IMG/VR virus record: IMGVR_UViG_3300035126_001491
Span: 1 to 47,011 of that record
Length of the DNA stretch: 47,011 nucleotides
Reading direction: 5' to 3' (one strand)
From: a virus
The position numbers and the translations under genes are program-made. Shown one piece after another: positions 1 to 7,781 of the stretch (positions are counted from its first letter, which is position 1; every line of letters starts with the position of its first letter). The notes below the pieces were generated by a model, which was not told the DNA's origin, made no database searches, and saw nothing but the letters and a program-made list of their open reading frames with translations.

Positions 1-174
1 CTAGTCTCAATACTAACAAAGGAGGAGTTTGAGATTCTTAAAATGAGATTTATAGATTCAATTGATGTCGTTGATATCTCTAAAAAATTGAATTTAAACC
101 CTCAAAAGATATACTCTATGATAAGAGAGGCTAAAATGAAGTGTATAGAAAACAAATGGAATATAAATATATAG
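1..174 (+). CDS. C-terminal end of a sigma-factor-like helix-turn-helix protein (5' truncated by window)
   Basis: The frame is open from base 1 to the TAG at 172-174 (57 residues), so this is the tail of a gene that starts outside the window. It reads LTKEEFEILKMRF, then a short turn and VVDISKKLNLNPQKIYSMI. That is the pattern of a sigma-70 region 4 type helix-turn-helix (T-x-x-E-x-x-I-L-x-x-R-F, then x-x-I-A/S-x-x-L-N-L, then a recognition helix). A phage sigma factor or another HTH regulator would fit, and region 2 cannot be checked. The next gene overlaps its end by 34 nt. Confidence 0.5.
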   Translation, partial: LVSILTKEEFEILKMRFIDSIDVVDISKKLNLNPQKIYSMIREAKMKCIENKWNINI

Positions 175-560
175 CTAGAACAAGACTAAATAAAGACTAC
201 AAGCAGATCATGTCTGCTTTTAGTGCCATATGTACACAGCTAGAATTTGGAGAGGTTTCAAATAAAGAAAAGATTCCTCTTTTTGCTTCGTATTACACTC
301 TCGTATTTTTAAAGGCTGGCGATATTCCACCAATAGTCTACGCTATAGACGCTTACCTAGCTAAAAACCCAGAATTTGCTCTAGACGAAAACGATCTAGA
401 CCTAGCCGCTGAGATAATAACAGAAAACCACATACACGAACTTAAAACAGAGGGCTTAATAACGATTAAACAATCAAGCTCTGGCGTATACGAAATTTTC
501 CTCACAGAAAAAGGTAAATCCGACTCTAAAGCTCAAGGCAAAGATATTAGACTTATATGA
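141..560 (+). CDS. Hypothetical protein with a winged-helix-like C-terminus
   Basis: Unrecognised 139-residue protein. The GTG at 141 follows a GAGAGG sequence about 10 nt upstream. An in-frame ATG at 156 is the alternative start but has no Shine-Dalgarno sequence. The last third (IHELKTEGLITIKQ, a short hairpin, then IFLTEKGK) has the spacing of a winged-helix module: helix, GLI, beta wing, LTEKG. A DNA-binding accessory role is therefore possible, and no catalytic motif is seen. It overlaps the sigma-like gene upstream, and its TGA overlaps the next ATG (ATGA), so the three are probably cotranscribed. Confidence 0.6.
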   Translation: MYRKQMEYKYIARTRLNKDYKQIMSAFSAICTQLEFGEVSNKEKIPLFASYYTLVFLKAGDIPPIVYAIDAYLAKNPEFALDENDLDLAAEIITENHIHELKTEGLITIKQSSSGVYEIFLTEKGKSDSKAQGKDIRLI

Positions 561-958
561 AATCATCTATCCTTTCATCCTTCTTCTTTCTACAACTAGT
601 AGAGAATTTCAAGAAATCCAAAGCAAAACTAGTGAGACAACCAAAGGTAGATGTTATTGACGGATCTGAACTAAATGCTATAATGAAAGTTTTTTCTCCT
701 GTTTATACAATAATGGAGACTCAGGCGTATGGGCTTCCGATTTGCGAAGAAGATCTTGACACTAGCGCAGCTTTGGTTTCGGCCTTCTCTTGGCACTACT
801 GCCTAGGAATAACCGATCCTTACATTATAACACAGATTATGTGGGAAGCCTACAGCAACGGAGATCTTTCACTTTACAGTAAACACTATAAAAAGATTTC
901 AAATACAACTAGCATAATCCTCTGTGAAATGAGAGCAAAATGCGGCAAGAATGCATAA
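557..958 (+). CDS. Hypothetical protein (133 aa)
   Basis: No family is recognised. The protein begins with a short hydrophobic run (SSILSSFFFLQLV) followed by lysines. This is too short and too close to the charged segment to call a signal peptide with confidence. The remainder is probably helical, with scattered cysteines near the end (ILCEMRAKCGK). The start ATG overlaps the previous stop by 4 nt and its own stop overlaps the next start by 8 nt, which indicates translational coupling in a run of small genes. Confidence 0.55.
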   Translation: MKSSILSSFFFLQLVENFKKSKAKLVRQPKVDVIDGSELNAIMKVFSPVYTIMETQAYGLPICEEDLDTSAALVSAFSWHYCLGITDPYIITQIMWEAYSNGDLSLYSKHYKKISNTTSIILCEMRAKCGKNA

Positions 959-1343
959 GACAAATATAAAAGGAAAATCTTCAGAAGTATTGTTTGAGCT
1001 TATGTGCGTAAACATGGGTTTTCATTGCTGTAAGCCTATATTCGATTTCATGAGGTACGACTATATAACAGACTTTGGAGAAGGTTTTAAAAAAGTACAG
1101 ATAAAAAGTTTTTATTTAGACGAGAAAATCGGAGAATATAGATGCGACCTGCGTAGAAATAACAAGAAGCGCGGTAGCAAAGTTAGGTATTTAGACGGCG
1201 ACTTTGATATTTTGGCCGCTTGCGTATCACCGAATAAGTGGTTAGTTATTCCCTGGGATAGCATCAAGGAAAAAACAGAGATAAGACTTTCAGACAGGAG
1301 AGTACACGATGGGACAGCTAAGCTTATCACGTTTCAAATATAG
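951..1343 (+). CDS. PD-(D/E)XK-like nuclease fold protein
   Basis: A 130-residue protein with the layout of small PD-(D/E)XK or Holliday-resolvase-like proteins. There is an N-terminal helix with a Glu near residue 12, an acidic residue in YDYITDF (D37/D41), and the Q50-x-K52 pair in KKVQIKSF as the (D/E/Q)-x-K element. The C-terminus (WLVIPWDSIKEKTEIRLS) matches the usual beta-strand end of these proteins. The substrate is unknown. Possible roles are resolution or restriction-like cleavage of DNA, or an inactive fold member, since the strict E-x-K is Q-x-K here. It lies in an overlapping run of plus-strand genes. Confidence 0.55.
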   Translation: MHKTNIKGKSSEVLFELMCVNMGFHCCKPIFDFMRYDYITDFGEGFKKVQIKSFYLDEKIGEYRCDLRRNNKKRGSKVRYLDGDFDILAACVSPNKWLVIPWDSIKEKTEIRLSDRRVHDGTAKLITFQI

Positions 1344-1854
1344 AAGCTACGAAGAATGTCTTTCTGATTTAGAATCAAGGAAAAATCTTAACATATCTTC
1401 AGAGTATATCCTTTCATTTTCTCCATTACTAATCGCTGGTAAAATTAAATGCTACGTAATGTATAACGAGAAAGAAGAAATTTGTGATTCCTTATGCACG
1501 AAATGCTTAAGTCGCACAGGTATCTCTCCGATATACAATGGAAAATATGTCTATCCTCTTTGCAGGCTGTGTATGCTTGACCTAGAGCAGTTAGATAACT
1601 CAGACAAAAGGAACGTAAAAATGACGAAGAACAAGAAGAACAACGTGTCAGAGACAACAATTGACTGGACCGATTTTGAAAAGTCAGTCAATGAGCGAAC
1701 CGCAAAGCTAGTAAAGCTTTCGGAAAAGTACAACCTTTATCCAGCAGATATGAAGCAAGCAATCATTGACAAGTATGGAAAGGAAATCGCCTTCAAGAAG
1801 GGTCGTAACGGTGGTATTTTCTGGTCTGTATCAATGGTAACAACAAATGTTTGA
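1309..1854 (+). CDS. Zinc-binding hypothetical protein with possible internal start
   Basis: A 181-residue protein starting at an ATG with a good AGGAGAG Shine-Dalgarno 8 nt upstream, overlapping the previous gene by 35 nt. A CTKC...CRLC pair (residues about 63-88) looks like a small treble-clef or zinc-ribbon site. The second half (residues 105-181) is a separate lysine-rich, probably helical domain ending in a KKGRNGGIFW segment. An in-frame ATG at 1621 has its own AAAAGGAAC sequence, so a shorter product from that point is possible. No function is recognised. Confidence 0.55.
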   Translation: MGQLSLSRFKYRSYEECLSDLESRKNLNISSEYILSFSPLLIAGKIKCYVMYNEKEEICDSLCTKCLSRTGISPIYNGKYVYPLCRLCMLDLEQLDNSDKRNVKMTKNKKNNVSETTIDWTDFEKSVNERTAKLVKLSEKYNLYPADMKQAIIDKYGKEIAFKKGRNGGIFWSVSMVTTNV

Positions 1855-2482
1855 TTGGAACAAATCAAAAGTAATAGCTGTAGTTGGTCACACAGGAAGC
1901 GGAAAAACCGCTTCTTGTTATAACATTATGGACTCAATGAAAGGCAGGTCGAAGTACATAGTAGACCATCCGTTTCCAGAGGCTCTAGCTAGCACTGGTA
2001 TAGAGAATATCCCAAACGTTAATTTTGAGGACGTTTGCGACAGCGCCGTTTGGATTGATGAGCCTCAATTGGTCTTCCCTAAGGGAGAAAAGAAAAGCAA
2101 CGATGCTCTTATGATGATGTGCTCTTTGGCTCGTCAACGCGATGTAACTCTCATGTTTTCAACAAGCGATACAAGATGGATAAACAGGGGTATGGAGTCT
2201 TATGTGGACACATGGCTTATTAAGAACCTAGACTTTAATCTAGTTAAGCAGGGAAGCATAACACAAAAAATCATCAAACAAAAATACTATAACATCATGC
2301 CTAGTTCCTTCAGGCTTGAGAATTCAGAAGGTATTCTTTACAGCCCTAGTCAGCTGGAGCGACCAATCAAGGTAAATATACCATTACCAAAGTATTGGTC
2401 AGAAAAACTAAGTAAGCCATATAAGTTTTCAACGCAAAAGATAAGTGAGGTATTTGGAAATGTTTGTGAAAATAGTATCTAA
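1847..2482 (+). CDS. Zot/HerA-FtsK-like P-loop ATPase
   Basis: A 211-residue ATPase. The Walker A is GHTGSGKT (residues 14-21) and the Walker B is AVWIDEPQ (about 66-73), followed by a LARQRDVTLMFSTSD segment. The latter corresponds to the sensor-like strand after a conserved Arg in Zot, HerA and A32-type ATPases. Such enzymes pump DNA or assemble filamentous virions, and small stand-alone versions are packaging ATPases of membrane-containing icosahedral viruses. A role in DNA packaging or ejection is therefore conceivable. A general DNA-translocation role in a tailed phage is equally possible, and no terminase nuclease domain is attached. It overlaps the previous gene by 8 nt. Confidence 0.6.
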   Translation: MFDWNKSKVIAVVGHTGSGKTASCYNIMDSMKGRSKYIVDHPFPEALASTGIENIPNVNFEDVCDSAVWIDEPQLVFPKGEKKSNDALMMMCSLARQRDVTLMFSTSDTRWINRGMESYVDTWLIKNLDFNLVKQGSITQKIIKQKYYNIMPSSFRLENSEGILYSPSQLERPIKVNIPLPKYWSEKLSKPYKFSTQKISEVFGNVCENSI

Positions 2483-2693
2483 GATAAATCACGACGGCAA
2501 CCATTATTATGTAACTGTTGTCTCTCCAGAGAGCAAGATTCAACAGATCGCAACGTCCGACCATCCCCTAATCGAAGGGATGACATACAGAGCTAATCCA
2601 AAAATACACTGGGTTAGCTATAGGGATTATGAGCCAGAGCTAGCGCATTTTAGAATATACGGAAGACAAACTCCAATGGAGCAAACTGCTTGA
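2460..2693 (+). CDS. Hypothetical small protein
   Basis: A 77-residue protein. The ATG at 2460 is chosen over an upstream in-frame GTG at 2445 because GAGG lies 9 nt before it. It begins MFVKIVSKINHDGNHYYV and looks like a small beta-rich domain. No family is recognised. It overlaps the ATPase gene upstream by about 23 nt and the next gene by 4 nt, so it is probably coexpressed with both. Confidence 0.45.
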   Translation: MFVKIVSKINHDGNHYYVTVVSPESKIQQIATSDHPLIEGMTYRANPKIHWVSYRDYEPELAHFRIYGRQTPMEQTA

Positions 2694-2995
2694 TAAAGCT
2701 AAGTATAGAAATCAACGAGTCTGAAAATTACGTAGAAGTAACTCTTCCAGAAAAAGAGCCTTCTATTGATGCAATAATAAAAACCGTTATGATATGTCAA
2801 TTTGATCACAAAGCGACAGATTCGCTTAATTCTCAGATTAAAAAAACATACGGCGAAGAATACCACTCTAAGGTTATAAACTCAATGTCAGAAATAGTTA
2901 ACAGCTTCCGAGAGCTTGTTCAAAACTCTCTAGCTCTAGACCCTGAGGCGCCAGCAACGCCTGTTGTTTTTCTTTCACCAAGGATGCAAAAATGA
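2690..2995 (+). CDS. Hypothetical protein (TTG start)
   Basis: A 101-residue protein starting at a TTG that overlaps the preceding TGA, with a GGAG about 10 nt upstream. It opens with a beta hairpin-like segment (KLSIEINESENYVEVTLPEKE) and continues as a helical region ending PEAPATPVVFLSPRMQK. No motif is recognised. Its stop is within the next gene's ATGA overlap. Confidence 0.5.
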   Translation: MIKLSIEINESENYVEVTLPEKEPSIDAIIKTVMICQFDHKATDSLNSQIKKTYGEEYHSKVINSMSEIVNSFRELVQNSLALDPEAPATPVVFLSPRMQK

Positions 2996-3420
2996 AAAAG
3001 GTAGACTGGACAAAAGAGCCTGAGATACGTTGGGAAAAGAAAATCTGCCCAATTTGTAGAGAGCCTACTGGCGAGTCTAGTATGTGCTACAACATGCTAG
3101 ATAGATCTGGAGATATGATTGGCGGCCCAGAAGAAATAGAAGCAAAAACCGTAGAGGTAAACGGCGAGCTATTTCCTTTATTTTCACAACAATGCTATTA
3201 TAGAACAAATAATGATTACTGGGTTTTTTTCAATTATCCAGTTTCTATAGCTTTAGCAAACGTTATTGCTGAAATAGAAGGTGTAGAATCGGTCATTGTA
3301 AGATCACCGTATAAAATAACGGTAACAATCGGTGAGCAGTTTGATGACACCCAGGTTAGAGCTTCAATCAATAAAAAATATCGTGAGTTCATAAATGGAA
3401 TTAGAAAGCAAAAAATTTGA
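2992..3420 (+). CDS. Zinc-knuckle protein with an Nfu-like C-terminal half
   Basis: A 142-residue protein. The N-terminus has a CPICREPTG zinc-knuckle-like element with further Cys residues. The second half (YWVFFNYPVSIALAN, then EIEGVESVIVRSPYKITVTIG, then VRASINKKYREFI) resembles the N-terminal domain of Nfu/NifU-type scaffold proteins in strand order and in the GVxxV/ITVTxG pattern. That comparison is from memory and weak. No C-terminal CxxC scaffold site is present, so iron-sulfur assembly should not be assumed. It overlaps thyX by 26 nt. Confidence 0.5.
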   Translation: MKKVDWTKEPEIRWEKKICPICREPTGESSMCYNMLDRSGDMIGGPEEIEAKTVEVNGELFPLFSQQCYYRTNNDYWVFFNYPVSIALANVIAEIEGVESVIVRSPYKITVTIGEQFDDTQVRASINKKYREFINGIRKQKI

Positions 3421-4096
3421 TGTGCTAGACAACGGATTTGTTAGATATATAGACCATATGGGTTCTGATCTAACTGTTGTTAACTCCGCTAGAGTCTCCT
3501 TCAGCAAGGAAAGTTCTTGGGAGAAGTCGGAAAATAATGCGAAAGAACTGTGTCTTTCTGAAAAAGATAAAAAGCTAGTTAAATATCTAGCAGATCACAA
3601 GCACTGGACGCCATTTGCGCATCCGCAAATCTCTCTTCATTTTAAAGCCCCCATATTCATAAGAACTCAACTTTTTAAGCATAAGGTAGGGTTTGTTGAA
3701 AATGAAATATCAAGAAGATATGTCAAAGACAAGCCCGAATTTTATGTTCCTTTTTGGAGATCTGCACCTACAAACGGAGCTAAGCAAGGGAGTTCTGCTC
3801 CAATGAAGTATACAGACCATATAACTGGTTACTATCAAAATATTTGTGATGATGCTGTTGATCTATACCTTCACCTGATGGAAGAGGGTGTTGCGCCTGA
3901 GCAGGCTAGATCGGTTTTGCCTCAGGGTACTTATACTGAATGGTATTGGACTGGAAGTCTAGCTAGCTATTCAAGAGTATACAAACAAAGGGTTGATAGT
4001 AACGCGCAATGGGAAGTTAGGGTTTATGCCGAGACTATAGGAAAAATATTGAAAGAACTATTTCCAGTTAGTTGGGAGGCTTTAGTTGCCGACTGA
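3395..4096 (+). CDS. thyX: Flavin-dependent thymidylate synthase ThyX
   Basis: ThyX makes dTMP from dUMP with FAD, NADPH and methylene-tetrahydrofolate, feeding phage DNA synthesis. The 233-residue length fits the family. The HWTPFAHPQ segment (70-78) and the signature region (95-109) are present, and the fold continues through RSVLPQGTYTEWYWTGSL and RVDSNAQWEVR near the C-terminus. The classical RHRxxSxNExSxRY signature reads KHKVGFVENEISRRY here: both Arg are Lys and the Ser is replaced, while His and N-E-x-S-x-R-Y are kept. It sits apart from the ribonucleotide reductase and dUTPase, which act in the same pathway. The start ATG overlaps the upstream gene. Confidence 0.92.
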   Translation: MELESKKFDVLDNGFVRYIDHMGSDLTVVNSARVSFSKESSWEKSENNAKELCLSEKDKKLVKYLADHKHWTPFAHPQISLHFKAPIFIRTQLFKHKVGFVENEISRRYVKDKPEFYVPFWRSAPTNGAKQGSSAPMKYTDHITGYYQNICDDAVDLYLHLMEEGVAPEQARSVLPQGTYTEWYWTGSLASYSRVYKQRVDSNAQWEVRVYAETIGKILKELFPVSWEALVAD

Positions 4097-4739
4097 TATA
4101 AGAGATAGGATAATATGCACTGCTTTTTCAGCAATTGCTTCTGAGAAAGAAATAAGATCCTCTATGGCTATAGCCTCAGAGCAAGATCTTAAGGGTTGTG
4201 TTTTGGACTTGTCATCAATAGTCCGCATGAAAAATGAAGCCGCTGAGCATAAAAACATATTTTTAGCGATAAATTTTCCTTTTTCTGGAATAGACGAAGG
4301 GTCTTGCTTGGAGCTAATTAAAAAAAGTTCTGAGTTTCCGTTTATTAAAAATATCTACGTATCTCTAGATAAATTTATTATACAGAAGCCAAACATGGGC
4401 GAGTTAAGATCTTTTATACAAAAGACCTCAGCACTATACAAAAATGAAATAAACTATTGTTTAGAGCATTGTTGGCTAAAAAATAAAGAAACCGTAGACA
4501 AAGTCTGCTCCATACTAGAACCATATGAAAGACACGGTCTAGTTATATCAACTTATGCAAAAAAACCAGACAAGCTTTCAGAAATAACTGCTATAGGCAA
4601 ACACTTGAACTCTAACGGTTCTTGTAAATATTCTTATTTTGGTGCTATACCATCAAAAAAAGAAGGCGTCGTAGAGATACTGAGTAGTGGATTTGCGTAT
4701 TGCGCAATGCCAAGACAGTTTTTAGGACCACTGATTTAA
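4086..4739 (+). CDS. Hypothetical protein, possibly a TIM-barrel (aldolase-like)
   Basis: A 217-residue protein from a TTG overlapping the end of thyX. It alternates short hydrophobic strands and helices (GCVLDLSSIVRM, NIFLAINFPFSG, IKNIYVSL, HGLVISTYA, YSYFGAIPS), as in a TIM barrel. The strand reading LAINFPFSG recalls the FPxG loop of deoxyribose-phosphate aldolase. The catalytic lysine pattern of DeoC is not clear, so no function is assigned. It is the last gene of the leftmost run, and the following virion gene begins after about 40 bases. Confidence 0.45.
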   Translation: MPTDIRDRIICTAFSAIASEKEIRSSMAIASEQDLKGCVLDLSSIVRMKNEAAEHKNIFLAINFPFSGIDEGSCLELIKKSSEFPFIKNIYVSLDKFIIQKPNMGELRSFIQKTSALYKNEINYCLEHCWLKNKETVDKVCSILEPYERHGLVISTYAKKPDKLSEITAIGKHLNSNGSCKYSYFGAIPSKKEGVVEILSSGFAYCAMPRQFLGPLI

Positions 4740-4777
4740 GTATCACTTTTATTTGTGTATTTAATTCAGAGGTAAAA

Positions 4778-5278
4778 ATGGCAACAACTGGAACAAACAA
4801 CAACACACCCGCAGTCGTAAGAAGAGTTGGCGCTTCAAGCAATAAAAATACTATGACGTTTACTAGCGTGGCTCAAGGTCAGCTAGAAACGCCAGATGCT
4901 AGCGCAAACAAAACTACAGATAGCGTTATATCTAAAATTGATTACGCGCTTGGCGGATTAAGACAGGCGTCAAAACTTGGCGGAAAAAGAGACTATACGT
5001 TTATAACAACTGAGGAGGATTACAACCTTACAGGAGCAGGAGCTACAAAAGTTCTTGATCAGTATGGTAGAGTTCTTGTTATAAACGGTGCAAATATTGA
5101 GGTTGAAAAAACCGCTTCTGGTCAGCCAAAGTTTTCGACTACAGCAACAACTTTCTCCGCAGACCTTGCGCCTGGAACAAAGTCTTACGAAGACAACATT
5201 GGCCTTGTGTACTTTACAAAAATGACTGCTGGAAGCTCGGTAACAACACTAACAGTTGGAGATCAGCTAGCTAGCTGA
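4778..5278 (+). CDS. Probable virion protein
   Basis: A 166-residue Thr/Ser/Ala/Gly-rich protein starting at an ATG preceded by AGAGG at good spacing. An earlier in-frame start would overlap the upstream gene and lacks such a site. It is beta-rich, low in cysteine, and without membrane segments or enzyme motifs. Composition and position at the head of a run of virion-like genes suggest a structural protein. It may be decoration-like, but no family is recognised. Confidence 0.55.
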   Translation: MATTGTNNNTPAVVRRVGASSNKNTMTFTSVAQGQLETPDASANKTTDSVISKIDYALGGLRQASKLGGKRDYTFITTEEDYNLTGAGATKVLDQYGRVLVINGANIEVEKTASGQPKFSTTATTFSADLAPGTKSYEDNIGLVYFTKMTAGSSVTTLTVGDQLAS

Positions 5279-5286
5279 TAAATAAA

Positions 5287-5901
5287 ATGTCCGTATCTGG
5301 AACACAATCAACAACTTATTCATTTCAAAAAGGCGGCGGCTCAATGGCGGTTTCTAGCGCTGTGTCGCTAGGCAACGATATTGTTTCTAACGAAGCAAAT
5401 CCGCAAAACCTTTCTCTCGGTCAAAACGTGCCTAGAATACCAAAACTAGTAACACCAGTTACTGGAACACAAGAGGTGTTTGATGTAAGACCAACAATGT
5501 TTGAAGATGACAACGAGGTATACTCGTTCTCATTTGCTGCGGCGGCAAATTGCGTAGATACACATGTAATGGTAGCGAATTACGAATACATAGTAGACTC
5601 GGTTAAAGCTAAATTCGTAACAGCTTCATCTTCTGGTACAATAGACGTTAAAATCTGTGACGACGGAGAAGCCCCCTCGGCAGGCACAAGCGTTCTATCT
5701 TCAACTATTTCAATAGCTGGAACTGCTGATACGTCTGTTTCTGGTACACTAACCACAACAGAGGCGAACAGAAAAATATCAAAGGGACAGTCAATAGCCC
5801 TTGATTTTGGTGGAACAGTTACAAGCATAGCAGGATTAGTTGTCACTTTAGTCCTCAGAAGAGTTATAGCTCCTGGTAGAACTGGAAATTATTTAGAGTA
5901 A
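5287..5901 (+). CDS. Beta-rich virion protein, head-decoration-like
   Basis: A 204-residue protein. After a Gly/Ser-rich N-terminus the second half (about 95-195) is a jelly-roll-like domain: YEYIVDSVKAKF, GTIDVKICDDGEAP, GTADTSVSGTLT, ISKGQSIALDFGGTVTSIAGL and VVTLVLRR. This strand series with SAGTS and KGQSIALDFGG turns recurs in phage head-decoration and fibre-associated proteins, which I know as a pattern but cannot verify here. It follows the preceding virion gene by 8 nt. Confidence 0.55.
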   Translation: MSVSGTQSTTYSFQKGGGSMAVSSAVSLGNDIVSNEANPQNLSLGQNVPRIPKLVTPVTGTQEVFDVRPTMFEDDNEVYSFSFAAAANCVDTHVMVANYEYIVDSVKAKFVTASSSGTIDVKICDDGEAPSAGTSVLSSTISIAGTADTSVSGTLTTTEANRKISKGQSIALDFGGTVTSIAGLVVTLVLRRVIAPGRTGNYLE

Positions 5902-5905
5902 TAAA

Positions 5906-6325
5906 ATGAAAAAAGAAAAACTTTTAGCGTCTCTTAGAAGAGTAATAAAAGCCGCAGATGAGATTATGTCTCAAATGCCAGAAGACCAATCATACTCAGG
6001 GACTATGGTAAGTCAAGATGGTGGTTCTTCGAAAGTCATTGTAAAAAAGGCCGACTTTTCAAATGGAAGAATTAACTCATTAGTTCTTCAGGCGTGCCCA
6101 GACGGTAACTGCCCACCATCAGAGTTCGAAGGTAGATGCTGCACTTTTGATCCAACTCTTGGTTGGAACTGCCAAGACGGAGTAATGGCTGGAGAGTGTG
6201 CTTCTCAAGGTGGAGTATTTGAAGCAGGTCTAAGCTGCGCAGATAAACCAGCATGTGGTGGAGGTGGTTTATTAGATAGTACTAATCAACAAACATCCGC
6301 GCCAACCATAATGACGGAAATGTAA
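5906..6325 (+). CDS. Cysteine-rich virion-like protein with basic N-terminal leader
   Basis: A 139-residue protein. It starts with a basic amphipathic segment, MKKEKLLASLRRVIKAADE, resembling the leaders of several other genes in this window. The C-terminal half has at least ten cysteines in the arrangement CPDGNC, RCC, NC, ECASQGGVFEAGLSC and PAC, typical of small disulfide- or metal-stabilised domains. No signal peptide is evident. The next gene begins 2 nt after its stop and carries a similar cysteine motif. Function is unknown, and an encapsidated or surface protein is inferred from context. Confidence 0.55.
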   Translation: MKKEKLLASLRRVIKAADEIMSQMPEDQSYSGTMVSQDGGSSKVIVKKADFSNGRINSLVLQACPDGNCPPSEFEGRCCTFDPTLGWNCQDGVMAGECASQGGVFEAGLSCADKPACGGGGLLDSTNQQTSAPTIMTEM

Positions 6326-6326
6326 A

Positions 6327-7781
6327 ATGAAAAAATTAGATAGTCTTCTAAAAAGACTTTCAGAGGCGCTCTCTGAGAGAATGGTTGTTGCTGAATCAAC
6401 AGGAACAACTCCTGGGGACGGAGACAGTCCTAGAGATAAGTCTAATACATTTGGTGGTTGTATATTTCAAGTTGGTCCAGCTAGAGTTTATATGCCTGCA
6501 TATTCTGAAGAAGAATGTGCTGGATTTGGTGGTGAATTCACATTAAGACAATGCAATGACGATACAGAGTTTTGTTATAGAGGACCACTAAATGAAGACA
6601 ACAGATCTTCAGGATCTCAAATAGTTAAAGCTCAAGATTGCGATCTAAGGTTTAACAACCCCCCTCAGCCACCATTCACAAATCCTGATGGGGATATACC
6701 ACGTGGCTGGTATGGCGGTGGCAATACTTGCTCGGATCCTTATATAGGCTGGCATCCTAAATGTAAAGTCTATTTTGATAATCCAGTTACAAAAAATAGT
6801 AAAGCAAAAGGCGTTAACGGTTTTGTTACCTTGCACAGTTGTGTTGACAAAGACGGTAATCCGGTTAAAATGCCAGAAGGCGAAGTTCCAATACCAGTAA
6901 TACCATTGGTTATAGACACGAGAACGCTTCCATTATCACCAGAAGGAAGTAGATATCCGCCCCCTGGTACGCATCTAAAGCCTGGCCCAAGAGGGTCTCC
7001 TTGGGACGGTGGTATATGGCGAGGATTTAGGCCAGTAGCTACTATACCTAATCCTGAATTTATAAAATATATAAAAGAAAAAGTTCCTCAGTGCAAACAG
7101 TATATTTGCGGCGGTTCACTTAGTGGATCAATAAGATTTGATAGATATATACAGAACAGAAGGATGCCTCCTTTTGGCGGCATTATAGTCAACAGATGTA
7201 TTATGTCTAAATTTGGTCTTTGTGACGACGATGCAAAATTTGAAGATTACTTTGAGAGAACATTTCCAGAAATAATAGCTGGCGGCACAGGCATTAGAGA
7301 TTGCGAAAAGTCTATATGCTCTCTTTTAGAGAAGTATATATCTGATGTTGAATCGGGCCAAGATAATATATATAATTGGGATTCTAATTACGGTCCAGAA
7401 ATATTTGACCCAAGAACCATGTGTCCAATATTAACTGGTGTAGGAAATTTAAATCCAGCTCAAGAACAAATTAAAAATGCTTGCGCTGGAAGCATGAAGT
7501 TCTTGGCTAATCTGTTTAATATTTCTAAACCACAAGCTGGAAACCACCCAAATGGCGGCGGCGCAGTAGATCCAGAAACCTGGAGCAAAGGCTGTTACAA
7601 CTGCATGGTATGGTTAAATCCTATAAATGGTCAGTGGTTACCAGCAGATTTTCCTTGGCCTAGATCGGCCAGCGAGCAACTAGACACGCTCTATCTTCTA
7701 GAAGAGCAAGGCTTAGATATCTCTTGGTTTTGCGAGCAAGGATGCAATTTTGAAGCCTTGTGTGGAATAGAGGCGCCATGA
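6327..7781 (+). CDS. Large cysteine-rich virion-like protein
   Basis: A 484-residue protein. The N-terminal leader MKKLDSLLKRLSEALSER is followed by a Gly/Asp linker. A cysteine motif (GGCIFQ...EEECAGFGGEFTLRQC) resembles that in the preceding gene. The middle is rich in Pro, Gly and Trp (PPPGTHLKPGPRGSPWDGG). The C-terminal part has many cysteines in pairs (CKQYICGG, CEKSICS, CYNCMVW). No enzyme motif is seen. The high Cys, Pro and Gly content and its place between other virion-like genes suggest a structural or internal head protein. Its TGA overlaps the next ATG. Confidence 0.55.
   Translation: MKKLDSLLKRLSEALSERMVVAESTGTTPGDGDSPRDKSNTFGGCIFQVGPARVYMPAYSEEECAGFGGEFTLRQCNDDTEFCYRGPLNEDNRSSGSQIVKAQDCDLRFNNPPQPPFTNPDGDIPRGWYGGGNTCSDPYIGWHPKCKVYFDNPVTKNSKAKGVNGFVTLHSCVDKDGNPVKMPEGEVPIPVIPLVIDTRTLPLSPEGSRYPPPGTHLKPGPRGSPWDGGIWRGFRPVATIPNPEFIKYIKEKVPQCKQYICGGSLSGSIRFDRYIQNRRMPPFGGIIVNRCIMSKFGLCDDDAKFEDYFERTFPEIIAGGTGIRDCEKSICSLLEKYISDVESGQDNIYNWDSNYGPEIFDPRTMCPILTGVGNLNPAQEQIKNACAGSMKFLANLFNISKPQAGNHPNGGGAVDPETWSKGCYNCMVWLNPINGQWLPADFPWPRSASEQLDTLYLLEEQGLDISWFCEQGCNFEALCGIEAP

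Noticed and set aside
4086-4739. Deoxyribose-phosphate aldolase (DeoC) assignment
   Set aside because: Only a FPxG-like loop and a barrel-like strand pattern are seen. The Schiff-base lysine context is not recognisable, so the gene is left unassigned.
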